Of a stretch of 64,000 nucleotides of DNA, positions 40,414 through 49,950 are shown piece after piece. Position 1 is the first letter of the stretch; each line of letters starts with the position of its first letter. This DNA comes from Mycolicibacterium baixiangningiae (lineage in GTDB: Bacteria > Actinomycetota > Actinomycetes > Mycobacteriales > Mycobacteriaceae), in assembly GCF_016313185.1 (NCBI RefSeq), contig NZ_CP066218.1, forward strand, positions 4,154,001 to 4,218,000. The letters run 5' to 3'. The notes under the pieces were generated by a model. It searched no databases. It was not told the DNA's origin and worked only from the letters and a program-made list of their open reading frames with translations. The translations under genes were made by a program, and so were the position numbers.

Positions 40414-41868
40414 CTACCAATTGCTCGGCGAATAGTCCTTCAAGAAGCAGCCGTGCAGGTCCTCGCCGGACTCCCCGCGAACGATCGGGTCGTACACGCG
40501 GGCAGCGCCGTCGACGAGGTCGAGCGGCGCGTGGAAACCCTCCTCGGCGAGCCGCAGCTTCGTCGGATGAGGACGCTCGTCGGTGATCCAGCCCGTGTCC
40601 ACGGCGGTCATCAGGATGCCGTCCCGCTCCAGCATCTCGGCGGCGCTGGTGCGGGTGAGCATGTTCAGCGCGGCTTTGGCCATGTTGGTGTGCGGATGCC
40701 CAGGACCCTTGTATGCGCGGCTGAACTGTCCCTCCATGGCGGACACGTTCACCACGTACTTGCGGCGGAACGACGACGCGGCCATCGCCGGCCGCAGTCG
40801 GCTCACCAGGATGAAAGGTGCAGTCTGGTTGCACAACTGGACCTCGAGCAGTTCCATCGCGTCAACCTCATGCACGCGTTGAGTCCAGCTGTTGATCGAC
40901 GCGGTGTCAGGCAGCAGGCCACCGGCGTCGATCGCGGTACCCGCGGCGATCCGATCCGGTGACGCGCTGCGGGCGGCGAGCGCAAGTTCGGTGACCGGCG
41001 GGCTGGAGCGAAGCGACCCGGGGTGAGACGGAGCATGTGGAGTGTGGTGCGCCGCAAGGCTTCCGGCGAGCGCGGCGGGGTGGGCGTCGCTGACGCGGTC
41101 GAAGCTGATCACGTCGACGATTTCGGGTGCCGGGGTCCGTTCCGCCTCGACCAGCGCAGCATAGGAGCCAGGAGCCCGGCGCACCGTTTGGGCGGCGTTG
41201 TTGATCAGGATGTCCAGCGGTCCCTGCGCGGCCACGGTGTCTGCGAGCGCGACAACCTGGGCGGGGTCGCGCAGGTCGATGCCGGCGACGCGTAGCCGGT
41301 GCAACCAGTCGGCGCTGTCGGGCATGGAAGCGAACCGTCGGACGGCGTCGTTCGGGAAACGGGTGGTGATGGTGGTGTGGGCCCCGTCGCGGAGCAGACG
41401 CAGCGCGATGTACATCCCGATCTTGGCGCGGCCGCCGGTGAGCAGAGCGCTTCTACCTTCGAGGTCGGTGCGAGCGTCGCGCTTGGCGTGATTGAGCGCG
41501 GCGCATTCCGGACAAAGCTGGTGATAGAACGCGTCGACCAGCGTGTAGCGGTTCTTGCACATGTAGCAGGCGCGCGACCGGAGAAGCGTGCCCGCGACGG
41601 CGCCCCCCGCAGTCGAGGTGAGTGGCAGGCCCTGGGTCTCGTCGTCGATGCGGCCGGGCGCACCGGTGGCGGTGGCGGAGGTTATGGCCTGGTCGGCGGC
41701 CGCCACGGCGTCGCGCTTGGCATCGCGGCGGGCCTTCTTGACCGACTTGAACACGCTCGCGGTCGCCCGCCGCACCACTACCGCGTCGGGGTGCTCGGGC
41801 GGCAACGACTCGATGTCGGCCAGCACCTCCAAGCACATGGCAAGCTTGTCAGGGTCGATCTTGTTCAC
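40414..41868 (-). CDS. SDR-family oxidoreductase with zinc-ribbon-like N-terminal segment
   Basis: About 484 residues from GTG 41868. Residues about 1-95 are helical and charged. A four-Cys segment at about 100-130 (RACYMCKNRYTL, then HQLCPECAALNHAKR) looks like a zinc ribbon. The SDR domain starts at about residue 140 with LTGGRAKIGMYIALRLL and has NNAAQTV near residue 225. The catalytic region reads VVNVSAMEGQFS followed by PHTNMAKAALNML. Lys is kept but the YxxxK Tyr is Thr, so normal SDR chemistry is doubtful. It converges on the galM operon. Confidence 0.75.
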   Translation of the reverse strand: MNKIDPDKLAMCLEVLADIESLPPEHPDAVVVRRATASVFKSVKKARRDAKRDAVAAADQAITSATATGAPGRIDDETQGLPLTSTAGGAVAGTLLRSRACYMCKNRYTLVDAFYHQLCPECAALNHAKRDARTDLEGRSALLTGGRAKIGMYIALRLLRDGAHTTITTRFPNDAVRRFASMPDSADWLHRLRVAGIDLRDPAQVVALADTVAAQGPLDILINNAAQTVRRAPGSYAALVEAERTPAPEIVDVISFDRVSDAHPAALAGSLAAHHTPHAPSHPGSLRSSPPVTELALAARSASPDRIAAGTAIDAGGLLPDTASINSWTQRVHEVDAMELLEVQLCNQTAPFILVSRLRPAMAASSFRRKYVVNVSAMEGQFSRAYKGPGHPHTNMAKAALNMLTRTSAAEMLERDGILMTAVDTGWITDERPHPTKLRLAEEGFHAPLDLVDGAARVYDPIVRGESGEDLHGCFLKDYSPSNW

Positions 41869-41956
41869 GGTGGAAGAGTACGGCGCGGTGCGTAGGCGTC
41901 GCGACCGACGTCGAACGGTAGGTCGGCTGCCCACTCCGCGGGCTTGCGTTCACGAA

Positions 41957-41991
41957 CAAAGGCCGCCAGCGGAAACCGCTGACGACCTTTG
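41957..41991 (-). terminator. terminator of tmRNA gene
   Basis: Arms CAAAGGCCGCCAGCGG and CCGCTGACGACCTTTG flank an AAA loop and form a 16-bp stem with two non-Watson-Crick pairs. It lies 13 bases beyond the tmRNA 3' end and is followed on the minus strand by a short T-rich stretch. Confidence 0.75.
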
Positions 41992-42004
41992 TGCTGATAT
42001 TCGG

Positions 42005-42369
42005 TGGAGCTGCCGGGAATCGAACCCGGGTCCTACGGCATGTCCTCGAGGCTTCTCCGTGCGCAGTTCGCTACGTCTCTACTCGGATCTCCTGATCACG
42101 CGAACAAGTCAGGATGACGATCCCAGTCGCTGTTTGATGTCCCTCCAGGTCCCGCGACCGGGCCTGAAGGTGGGTCCCTCTAGATGACGCCAGGGTCCGG
42201 GTCGAGGGCGTTCCCGGTCTGACGGACTAGCTTCGCTTAGGCAGCGAGAGCGTAGTCGCGCTGATTTGTATCGGCGCTTAATTGGTTGCAACGACGCTTA
42301 CGGTGGTCTCTTGCCTGCACCGGCACGCTTCCCTTGATTCGATACTCGAAGTCGAAACCGTTCAGCCCC
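42005..42369 (-). ncRNA. ssrA: transfer-messenger RNA (tmRNA)
   Basis: About 365 nt. The 5' end GGGGCTGAACGGTTTCGACTT and the 3' end GGTTCGATTCCCGGCAGCTCC plus A form the alanyl tRNA-like domain with a G3-U wobble. The reading frame inside gives the proteolysis tag ADTNQRDYALAA followed by TAA, a clear mycobacterial-type tag (M. tuberculosis: ADSHQRDYALAA). With SmpB, encoded 2.7 kb to the right on the same strand, it rescues stalled ribosomes. CCA is not encoded. Confidence 0.95.
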
Positions 42370-42464
42370 CTGTGAAATTGTCAAACTTCCCGCCGACGAG
42401 CGGCGGGATCTTCATGTTACGCGACTTCCAACGGTTCGCTCCAGCCCATTGTTCCGTCGCCGCG

Positions 42465-44756
42465 TCACATTCCGGGGATGGCCGCCTCGCGCACCTCCGA
42501 CACCAAGCGACTCACATCGCTCAGTTGCATCGCCCGCCCGAACAGGTACCCCTGGGCCAGCGGGCACCCCGCGGTCAACAGCATGTCTGCCTGCTCCGGG
42601 AATTCGATCCCCTCGGCGATCACGTCGAGGCCCAGTGCATGACACAGCCCGATCACCGACCGGTACAGCGCCAGATCCCGGTCGGGGTCACCGCCTGCCG
42701 CCAGGCTGCGGTCGAGTTTGACCACGTCCACCGGCAGGGCGTGCAGATAGCTGAGCGAGTTGTACCCCGCACCGAAATCGTCCAGCGCGACCTTCACGCC
42801 GACGGCCCTCAACCGCCTGATGGCGGCGGCCCCTTCGGCCAGGTCCACGATCGGGACGGTTTCGGTGATCTCGAGTACCAGACGGTCGGGTTCCATACCG
42901 TGTCGCTCCAGGGTTCGCGCCACCTGCTGTTCAAAGGCGCGGTTACCCAGCCGCGCAGCGCCGATGTTCACATGGAGGGCCAGATCCACTCCGGCACTCA
43001 CCAGCTCGCAGCAGGCCAGTTCGAGCACCATGGAGTCGAGCGCGGCCCCCAGCCCGGTACCTTCGGCCACCGCCACGAACGTCTCCGGAGGTATTTGCAT
43101 CCCGTTCGGTGAGGTCCATCTCGCGAGCGCCTCGACAGCCACCGGCCGTGCGTCCGCCAAGCTGACCACCGGCTGATAGGCCAGCCGAAATCCCGCCGGC
43201 ACCCCGCCGTCGGCCTTACGTAGGGCGCTCGGGAAATCGACCGAGACACCAGACGACGGTCGGTACACCACAGCGGTGTCCTTGCCCAGCCGCTTGCCCG
43301 CATACATCGAGATGTCCGCTTGCCGCAGCAGATCGTCCGAGGTGGGCGCCGCCTCGTCAGCCGACGGCCTGACCAATCCCATGCTCGCCCGCACGCGCAC
43401 CGACGAACCGTGCACAGCGAACGGGTCCCGAAGCGCCACCCGCAGTCTGTCGGCCACGACCTCGGGCGGCTCGTGCCCCTGGACGAGGATCGCGAACTCG
43501 TCCCCGCCGATGCGTGCCAGCGTGTCGGACGGCCCGACGCACTGGCGTAGTCGATCACCGACCGCGCACAGCAGTTCGTCACCGGCTGCGTGGCCGAACT
43601 GGTCGTTGACCTCTTTGAAGTCGTCGAGGTCGACGAAGATCAGCACGAACTTTCCGTCGCGCATCGCCTCGTCGAGTCGCTGGGCGAACAGCAGTCGGTT
43701 GGGCAGTCCGGTGAGCGAGTCGTGGTGAACCTGGTGTGCAAGCCGACTCTGGGCTTCGTAGAGCTGCTCGGTCAGCAGACGTTGTGCGCGCATCGCGACC
43801 ACTTGCCGCGCGGTGACCAGACAGATCATCGTCACGGCTGCGCCGATCACCGCCGTGGGCATGTCCGCATCGATCAGGAGGTGGAAGGACAGTAACCCGA
43901 TGATCAGAAGGAAACCGATGTAGGGCAGGAACGCCTGCAACCAGTCCATGGCTTCCTGGCCGAGCCCGCGGGCCGGCTCCGGTCGCACTTCGACCAGTGC
44001 GAAGGCAATCATGAGCGGTCCAAGGGCGAAACCGACGCCGCCCCACAGATCCCCCGACTCCATGCCCACGGTCCGTAGGTAGGCAACCAGCCGGTCAGAA
44101 GTGGCGATTGTCAGCACCCCGCCGGAAAGCAGGAGGTAGTTCACGCGATAGGGCCGGTCCCGACGGTATGCCATCGCCATCAACGCCGCGACCACCACCA
44201 CCATCAATTCCAGGAGCGAGTAGGCGACCACGACGGTGGTGTTCTGGGATCGGGGTAACGCGGCGCCGGTCATCGCGCCCAGGCCGGCGATGTACGCCAG
44301 AATCGAGAACGCCGCCGCCGCCACCAGACCATCGAGCACCGCGACAGCACGGGAGTGACGCAACGGGCCATCCTGTCGACCGTGCAAACCTCCGCCGCCC
44401 CGGGCCAGCACGACCATCGCTGCCAGTGATAACACCGGAGGCAGGAAGTATGCGACCACAGCTACCGGCGGCGCGGACGCACCGTTGCCCGCTGCACCGA
44501 GGAACCAGGCAACCTCCGCGACCAGCCAGCTGCCCATCGCCGCGGTGACCAGCAATCGCCACCACCGGGAAACACCCTTCGAGCGCCGCGCGACCACCGC
44601 CCCGATCACCATCGCCGTGATGCCGATCGCTGCTTGTAGCACTACCGCCACCGATCGGGCGACGTCGTCGCCGTACAGCGCCAGCGCGTTCCCGCACGCC
44701 AAAGCTGTCACGGCAGCAAAAATGCCGAGGCGACACTGTGCGCTGTTGACTGCCAC
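42465..44756 (-). CDS. membrane-anchored GGDEF-EAL cyclic-di-GMP protein
   Basis: About 763 residues. Eight to ten membrane helices occupy residues about 5-310. A GGDEF domain follows at about 330-490 with intact RIGGDEFAIL and an HHDSLTGLPNR start. An EAL domain follows at about 510-760 with VEALARW, DDFGAGYNSLSYLHALPVD and KLDRS intact. Both cyclase and phosphodiesterase motifs look competent, so the net activity is unpredictable. GTG 44756 is chosen because AGCGGGGGG lies just upstream; the frame stays open to 44864. Mycobacteria usually have few c-di-GMP proteins. No partner is adjacent. Confidence 0.9.
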   Translation of the reverse strand: MAVNSAQCRLGIFAAVTALACGNALALYGDDVARSVAVVLQAAIGITAMVIGAVVARRSKGVSRWWRLLVTAAMGSWLVAEVAWFLGAAGNGASAPPVAVVAYFLPPVLSLAAMVVLARGGGGLHGRQDGPLRHSRAVAVLDGLVAAAAFSILAYIAGLGAMTGAALPRSQNTTVVVAYSLLELMVVVVAALMAMAYRRDRPYRVNYLLLSGGVLTIATSDRLVAYLRTVGMESGDLWGGVGFALGPLMIAFALVEVRPEPARGLGQEAMDWLQAFLPYIGFLLIIGLLSFHLLIDADMPTAVIGAAVTMICLVTARQVVAMRAQRLLTEQLYEAQSRLAHQVHHDSLTGLPNRLLFAQRLDEAMRDGKFVLIFVDLDDFKEVNDQFGHAAGDELLCAVGDRLRQCVGPSDTLARIGGDEFAILVQGHEPPEVVADRLRVALRDPFAVHGSSVRVRASMGLVRPSADEAAPTSDDLLRQADISMYAGKRLGKDTAVVYRPSSGVSVDFPSALRKADGGVPAGFRLAYQPVVSLADARPVAVEALARWTSPNGMQIPPETFVAVAEGTGLGAALDSMVLELACCELVSAGVDLALHVNIGAARLGNRAFEQQVARTLERHGMEPDRLVLEITETVPIVDLAEGAAAIRRLRAVGVKVALDDFGAGYNSLSYLHALPVDVVKLDRSLAAGGDPDRDLALYRSVIGLCHALGLDVIAEGIEFPEQADMLLTAGCPLAQGYLFGRAMQLSDVSRLVSEVREAAIPGM

Positions 44757-44905
44757 AGACCCCCCGCTTGGAATGCCGACAATCACCCCATACTGCCATG
44801 ACGGGACGCCCGCAACCGCTGCTGAAGCGTCCCGGTCGTGTGGAGTTCGTACGGTAGCGGGCAAACGACCCGGGCGGCAGTGCGACCGCGCCGGAAGGGG
44901 CCGGC

Positions 44906-45037
44906 CTATCCGACGGCGATGATCGCGACCGGATAGGACACCAGCACCACCCGAAGCGCGGCGACCCGTCGGGAGGCGATTCCGCCGACGAAGTCACTGA
45001 CCCCGTAGCCGGCCGCGGAGGCCAGCGCCAACGGAAT
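44906..45037 (-). pseudogene. truncated EamA/DMT-family transporter
   Basis: About 42 codons immediately after smpB read LALASAAGYGVSDFVGGIAS, then RVAALRVVLVSYPVAIIAVG and a TAG. This is the first one and a half helices of the 10-helix drug/metabolite transporter fold, including the typical GxSDFxGG segment. The remaining roughly 240 codons are absent: the next sequence is the leader of the GGDEF-EAL gene. It is therefore the remnant left by a deletion. Confidence 0.65.
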
Positions 45038-45042
45038 TCCTG

Positions 45043-45540
45043 TCAGGACATGCCCTTGGCCCGACGGCCCAGTTCGCGGACGACCTCACGCTCGGCGTCC
45101 CGGCGCGCCAGGTCCTGGCGTTTGTCGTGGGCCTGCTTGCCGCGGGCCAGCGCCAGCTCCACCTTGACCTTGCCGTCGGAGAAGTACAGCGACAGCGGCA
45201 CAAGGGTCAGGTTGCCGTCACGGATCTTGCCGACGAGTTGATCGATCTGCTTGCGGTGCAGCAGCAGCTTGCGGTTGCGCCGCGGCGCATGGTTCGTCCA
45301 GCTGCCGTGGTGATACTCCGGGATGTGCAGGTTACGCAGCCAGATCTCGCCGTCGTCGACGGTGGCGAACGCGTCGGCCAGCGATGCCTGTCCGTCGCGC
45401 AGGCTCTTGACCTCGGTGCCCACCAGGGCGATACCGGCCTCGTAGGTGTCGAGGATCGCGTAGTTGTGCCGCGCTCGGCGGTTACTGGCGACGACCTGGT
45501 TGTTGCGGTCCTTCGCTCCCCCGGGCTTCTTGGCTGCCAT
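45043..45540 (-). CDS. smpB: SsrA-binding protein SmpB
   Basis: A 165-residue tmRNA partner that delivers tmRNA to stalled ribosomes. Conserved segments: [20 protein letters not shown] near residue 17, [19 protein letters not shown] near residue 41, and the lysine/arginine-rich tail [20 protein letters not shown] that binds the ribosomal channel. It begins two bases after the ftsX stop on the same strand, so it belongs to the ftsE-ftsX-smpB unit. Confidence 0.96.
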   Translation of the reverse strand: MAAKKPGGAKDRNNQVVASNRRARHNYAILDTYEAGIALVGTEVKSLRDGQASLADAFATVDDGEIWLRNLHIPEYHHGSWTNHAPRRNRKLLLHRKQIDQLVGKIRDGNLTLVPLSLYFSDGKVKVELALARGKQAHDKRQDLARRDAEREVVRELGRRAKGMS

Positions 45541-45542
45541 GG

Positions 45543-46436
45543 CTACCTCCGTACGTACAGGCGCAACGTGACGTACGAGGTGACAGCCGCCATCGCCACA
45601 CCCACGAACAGCAGGATGGGCGAGATGTACAGGATGTCCGCGTAGTCGATCCTCGCGATCAGATTCGCTTGATAGAACTGGTCGAGCGCGTTCTCCAGGA
45701 ACGCCGCACGGACCACCACCAGGCCCGCGATCGCGATCACCACGCCCAGCAGGGCCGCCAGCATTGCCTCCAGCAGGAACGGCAGCTGGGTGTACCAGCG
45801 GCTCGCGCCGACCAGCCGCATGATGCCGACTTCCGTGCGTCGCGTGTACGCGGCCACCTGCACCATGTTGGCGATGAGCAGGACGGCGCCGACCGCCTGC
45901 ACCAGCGCCACGGCGAACGCGGCGTTGCTCAGCCCGTCGAGCACGGCGAACAGCCGGTCGACCAGATCCTTCTGGTTCTGCACCCCCTGCACACCGGGCT
46001 GCCCCACCATCGCCTTGTCGAATTCCTCGTGTTGCTCAGGGTCTACCAGCTTCACGACGAACGACGCCGGGAACGCATCCTTCCCCGCGACGTCCTTGTA
46101 CTGGGGGAACTTGCGGATCGCGTCCTCGTAGGCATCGTCGCGGTTGAGGAACACCACGGACTGGACGTCGGTGCGGTTCTCCAGCTGTGTCCGCAGCGTC
46201 TGACACGGATCAGCGTCGCACGTCGGATCGCTTGCCGAGACCTCCGGAGTCAGGAAGACCTGGCTCTCCACCCTGTCGAGGTAGATGTCCCGCGAGTTGT
46301 CTGCCAACCGCACGACCAGCAGGCCGCCGCCGAACAGGCCGATCGAGATCGCGGTCGTCAGGATCATCGCGATCGTCATCGTGACGTTGCGACGAAGCCC
46401 GGTCAGAACCTCATTGATCAGGAACCCAAAGCGCAC
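45543..46436 (-). CDS. ftsX: cell-division protein FtsX
   Basis: A 297-residue membrane partner of FtsE with four transmembrane helices: one at about 18-42 and three in the C-terminal part. The large extracellular loop (about 45-160) contains [10 protein letters not shown] with two Cys. In mycobacteria this loop binds and activates the peptidoglycan hydrolase RipC. The start is adjacent to the ftsE stop with no gap. Confidence 0.95.
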   Translation of the reverse strand: MRFGFLINEVLTGLRRNVTMTIAMILTTAISIGLFGGGLLVVRLADNSRDIYLDRVESQVFLTPEVSASDPTCDADPCQTLRTQLENRTDVQSVVFLNRDDAYEDAIRKFPQYKDVAGKDAFPASFVVKLVDPEQHEEFDKAMVGQPGVQGVQNQKDLVDRLFAVLDGLSNAAFAVALVQAVGAVLLIANMVQVAAYTRRTEVGIMRLVGASRWYTQLPFLLEAMLAALLGVVIAIAGLVVVRAAFLENALDQFYQANLIARIDYADILYISPILLFVGVAMAAVTSYVTLRLYVRR

Positions 46437-47129
46437 TTAGCGATCCATTCCGTAGACACCGCGCTGCTCGTCGCGGACCAGGCGGCCCAACTCGAGTTCG
46501 AGCACGCGCTGGCGCATCGAGTCGACGATGTGATGGTCGTGGGTGGCCATCAGCACGGTTGTTCCCGTGCGGTTGATCCGCTCCAGCAGATCCATGATGT
46601 CCTTACTCGTCTCCGGGTCCAGGTTGCCGGTCGGCTCGTCGGCCAGCAGCACCAGCGGCCGGTTCACGAAAGCCCTCGCGATGGCCACCCGTTGTTGTTC
46701 ACCGCCGGACAGTTCTGTCGGCAGGCGGTTGGCCTTACCCGACAGCCCCACCATCTCCAGCACGTCGGGAACGACCCGGTTGATCACCTCGGAACGCTTT
46801 CCGATGACCTCGAGCGCGAACGCGACGTTCTCGAACACCGTCTTCTGCTGCAGCAGCCGGAAGTCCTGGAAGACGCAGCCGATCACCTGCCGCAGGCCAG
46901 GGACGTGGCGCCCGGACAGCTTGTTGACGTGGAACTTCGACACCCGGATATCGCCCGACGTGGGCGAGTCCTCGGCGAGCAGGAGCCGCATGAACGTCGA
47001 CTTACCCGAGCCGGACGGCCCGATGAGGAAGACGAACTCACCCTTGTCGATCTTCAGTGACACGTTGTCCAGCGCGGGTCGCGCCGAGGACTTGTACTGC
47101 TTGGTCACGTTGTCGAGGGTGATCATCAC
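46437..47129 (-). CDS. ftsE: cell-division ATP-binding protein FtsE
   Basis: A 230-residue ABC ATPase. Walker [13 protein letters not shown] near residue 36, signature [15 protein letters not shown] near residue 140, Walker [12 protein letters not shown] near residue 161 and the switch His in MATHDHHIV. With FtsX it couples ATP hydrolysis to cell-wall hydrolase activation at the septum. It is the usual first member of the ftsE-ftsX-smpB order. Confidence 0.97.
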   Translation of the reverse strand: MMITLDNVTKQYKSSARPALDNVSLKIDKGEFVFLIGPSGSGKSTFMRLLLAEDSPTSGDIRVSKFHVNKLSGRHVPGLRQVIGCVFQDFRLLQQKTVFENVAFALEVIGKRSEVINRVVPDVLEMVGLSGKANRLPTELSGGEQQRVAIARAFVNRPLVLLADEPTGNLDPETSKDIMDLLERINRTGTTVLMATHDHHIVDSMRQRVLELELGRLVRDEQRGVYGMDR

Positions 47130-47166
47130 GGCTCGCCAGTGTAGCGGGGACTCACCCGGCCCCCGG

Positions 47167-47664
47167 TTACGGCAGCGGCAGCGGCAGGCCGGGTAGGGGC
47201 TGCGGTCCGAGAGCGGGCGTCGGTGTCTCGGTGACGGTCGTCGGCGGTAGCAAACCGGGACCGTCGGGGTCGATCACGGTGGTCGTCGGCGACGGCGGCG
47301 TCGAGGTCGGCGGCGTCGACGTGGGTGACGTCGGCGTCGGTGACGTGGTCGGCGTCGGACTGGTGGTCGTGGGCGTCGTCGTGGTCCTCGTCGGCCGGCG
47401 CGTGGTCGTCTGGGGGACCTGCACCTGAGTGCGGGGCACCCACGTGTAGTCGGGGTCCGGTACGAAGCCGGGCGGCACCACAACGGGCGCCTGCGTGGCA
47501 ACCGGTTCGGGTTCGAAGGCCTGCTGCACCCAGAACAGCGCGATGAACAGCACCAGTAGCCCCGCCGTCGAGGTGCGGACCCGACCGCCGAAGAGGTAGG
47601 TGGGCCAACTCCGGCCGGCGAGCTTGTCCTTGAGCCTGCGGGGCTCGAGACCGAATGGACTCAT
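47167..47664 (-). CDS. Thr/Pro-rich single-pass membrane protein
   Basis: 165 residues. A basic N-terminus and one membrane helix ([18 protein letters not shown], about 33-50) precede a long extracytoplasmic tail of Thr, Pro and Ser (for example [19 protein letters not shown]). The tail is low-complexity and may span the wall or be O-glycosylated. A proline-rich protein occupies the same place in M. tuberculosis. The ATG overlaps the stop of the mechanosensitive channel gene (ATGA). Confidence 0.75.
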   Translation of the reverse strand: MSPFGLEPRRLKDKLAGRSWPTYLFGGRVRTSTAGLLVLFIALFWVQQAFEPEPVATQAPVVVPPGFVPDPDYTWVPRTQVQVPQTTTRRPTRTTTTPTTTSPTPTTSPTPTSPTSTPPTSTPPSPTTTVIDPDGPGLLPPTTVTETPTPALGPQPLPGLPLPLP

Positions 47665-48638
47665 GACTTCTGCCCTGCGGGCCCCTGGGTCTCCTCTTCC
47701 GCGCCGCCCGCGGTCGCCGGGTGCACGATCGCCCCGACCATCGGCACCCCGTCGGCGGGTGAGGTGACACCGGCGCGGCGCAACGCCGCGATCACCAGCA
47801 CCCTCAGCTGGCGCCCGACCTCGAACTGTTTGCCGGGCAGCGTCCGCGCCACCATGCGCAGGTTCACGGTGTCCAGGGCGATGCTCTCGACGCCCATCAT
47901 CTGCGGCGCGTCCAGCAGCAGGTCGTGGAGTTTGGGATCGCCCATCGCGCGTTGGGCCACCTCGTGGAGCAGTTCATTGACCTCGTTGAGGTCGGCCGAC
48001 GTGGGCACCGGGATGTCGATGACGGCGCGCGCCCAGTCCTTGGAGAGGTTGACGGTCTTGACGATCTGCCCGTTCGGGATCGTCAGCATCTCGCCCTCGG
48101 GCGAGCGCAGCTTCGTGACACGCAACGTGACGTCCTCGACCGTGCCCTCCGCCGGGGCGGCCACACCGGTGACCGTGAGGGCCACGAGGTCACCGAAGCC
48201 GTACTGCTTCTCGGTGATGATGAAGAACCCGGCGAGTAGATCCTGCACCAGCCGCTGGGCACCGAAACCGAGCGCCGCGCCGAGCACGGCGGCAGGGGCG
48301 ACCAGTGAGCCGATCGGTATCGCCAGGGCGTCGGTGATCTCGACGGACACCACGACGAAGAGGATGGCGATCGACACCCAGGAGATGACCGAGGCGACGG
48401 CCTGGCGGTGCTTGGCGCTTTCCGTGCGCACCAGCTGGTCGGATTCCTGGTATTCGGCGTCGATGCGTCGGCTGATCCGCTGTGCCACCCAGTTGATGAA
48501 CCTGGCGGCCAGCAGAGCGCCGATCACCAGCAGCGCGATCCGCAGCCCGCTGGTGAGGATCCATTCGCCGATCTCGCCGCGCCAGAAGCCGGTCCAGCGT
48601 TCGGATATCGGCTGCGCCACCACAGTGCTGTTCGTCAT
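47661..48638 (-). CDS. MscS-family mechanosensitive channel
   Basis: A 325-residue protein with an N-terminal helix, two further helices and the pore-lining helix about residues 115-150 (PAAVLGAALGFGAQRLVQDL), the Gly/Ala-rich TM3 signature of MscS. The cytoplasmic beta domain follows: VEDVTLRVTKLRSPEGEMLTI near residue 190. It releases solutes on osmotic downshock. It lies between prfB and the Thr/Pro-rich protein, as in M. tuberculosis. The hydrophilic C-terminus is Glu/Gln-rich. Confidence 0.9.
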   Translation of the reverse strand: MTNSTVVAQPISERWTGFWRGEIGEWILTSGLRIALLVIGALLAARFINWVAQRISRRIDAEYQESDQLVRTESAKHRQAVASVISWVSIAILFVVVSVEITDALAIPIGSLVAPAAVLGAALGFGAQRLVQDLLAGFFIITEKQYGFGDLVALTVTGVAAPAEGTVEDVTLRVTKLRSPEGEMLTIPNGQIVKTVNLSKDWARAVIDIPVPTSADLNEVNELLHEVAQRAMGDPKLHDLLLDAPQMMGVESIALDTVNLRMVARTLPGKQFEVGRQLRVLVIAALRRAGVTSPADGVPMVGAIVHPATAGGAEEETQGPAGQKS

Positions 48639-48655
48639 CGGCTTTCTGTCATCGG

Positions 48656-49771
48656 CTAATCGTCGTCGCGCCTGTTTCGCCAGCGGATCCCGGCTTCGAG
48701 GAACCCGTCGATGTCACCGTCGAGTACCGCGGCCGGGTTGCCGACCTCGTAGTCGTTCCGAAGGTCTTTGACCATTTGGTAAGGATGCAACACATAGGAG
48801 CGCATCTGGTTTCCCCACGAGCTGCCGCCATCGCCCTTGAGCGCGTCCATCTCGGCGCGTTCTTCAAGTCGTTTGCGTGCCAACAACTTTGCCTGCAGCA
48901 CACGCATCGCCGCAACCTTGTTCTGCAGCTGAGACTTCTCGTTCTGACAGGTGACGACGATTCCCGTCGGGATGTGGGTGAGGCGGACCGCGGAGTCGGT
49001 GGTGTTGACCGACTGCCCGCCGGGGCCGCTGGAGCGGTACACGTCCACGCGCAGGTCGGTCTCGGGAATGTCGATGTGGTCGGTGGTCTCGACGACCGGC
49101 AGCACCTCGACGTCGGCGAACGAGGTCTGGCGGCGGCTCTGGTTGTCGAAGGGGCTGATGCGCACGAGCCGGTGCGTGCCCTGTTCCACCGACAGCGTGC
49201 CGTAGGCGTACGGCGCGTGCACCGCGAACGTGGCGCTCTTGATGCCCGCCTCTTCGGCGTAGGAGGTGTCGAACACCTCGACCGGGTACTTGTGCTGTTC
49301 GGCCCACCGGATGTACATCCGCATCAGCATCTCGGCCCAGTCCGCGGCGTCCACCCCGCCGGCGCCGGAACGGATGGTGACGACGGCCTCGCGTTCGTCG
49401 TACTCACCGGACAGCAGCGTGCGGACTTCCATCGCCTCGATGTCCTCACGCAGCTTGACGCGTTCCGCGTCGGCCTCGGCTGTGGCGTTGTCGGCGTCGT
49501 GCCCCTCTGCTTCGTCGGCCATTTCGTAGAGCACCGGCAGGTCGTCGACGCGCTGTCGGAGTTCCTCGACCCGGCGCAGCTCACCCTGGGCGTGGGACAG
49601 TTCGCTGGTGACCTTCTGAGCGCGGTTCTGGTCGTCCCAGAGGTTCGGATCCGAGGCTTCTTGTTCGAGCTTTTTGATGCGGTCCCGCAAACCGTCGACG
49701 TCGAGCACTCGCTCCACCGTCGTGAGGGTGGCGTCGAGGGCGGCGATGTCGGATTGACGGTCAGGATCCAC
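48656..49771 (-). CDS. prfB: peptide chain release factor 2
   Basis: A 371-residue RF2 that reads UGA and UAA stop codons. The peptidyl-hydrolysis motif [15 protein letters not shown] (GGQ) is near residue 242 and the stop-recognition tripeptide SPF in [11 protein letters not shown] near residue 200. There is no internal UGA frameshift site of the kind that autoregulates E. coli prfB; the frame is continuous from GTG 49771. Confidence 0.97.
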   Translation of the reverse strand: MDPDRQSDIAALDATLTTVERVLDVDGLRDRIKKLEQEASDPNLWDDQNRAQKVTSELSHAQGELRRVEELRQRVDDLPVLYEMADEAEGHDADNATAEADAERVKLREDIEAMEVRTLLSGEYDEREAVVTIRSGAGGVDAADWAEMLMRMYIRWAEQHKYPVEVFDTSYAEEAGIKSATFAVHAPYAYGTLSVEQGTHRLVRISPFDNQSRRQTSFADVEVLPVVETTDHIDIPETDLRVDVYRSSGPGGQSVNTTDSAVRLTHIPTGIVVTCQNEKSQLQNKVAAMRVLQAKLLARKRLEERAEMDALKGDGGSSWGNQMRSYVLHPYQMVKDLRNDYEVGNPAAVLDGDIDGFLEAGIRWRNRRDDD

Positions 49772-49950
49772 GGGAACTCAGGGTACCGGCCGGTGCGACG
49801 GCGGTCGCGGGCCCGCCTGCCGGATCGGCGAGTTCGTCGCGACTTGCCCTCGGTGCGCAGCTGCCGCGTTTAGAGTCGGACGGGTAATCAGCCCGGCCGC
49901 GTCGCGACAGCCCCTTGCGCGTGGCGGGCAGCGACAGAAGGCACCCTCAC

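Noticed and set aside
45669..47060. 463-codon plus-strand frame opposite ftsX-ftsE
   Set aside because: Shadow of two fully recognisable genes; no family resemblance.
47231..47428. GTCGGCGTC-like repeated sequence, considered as CRISPR or regulatory repeat
   Set aside because: It encodes the Thr/Pro/Ser low-complexity tail of a membrane protein; no regular spacers. No CRISPR array was seen anywhere in the window.
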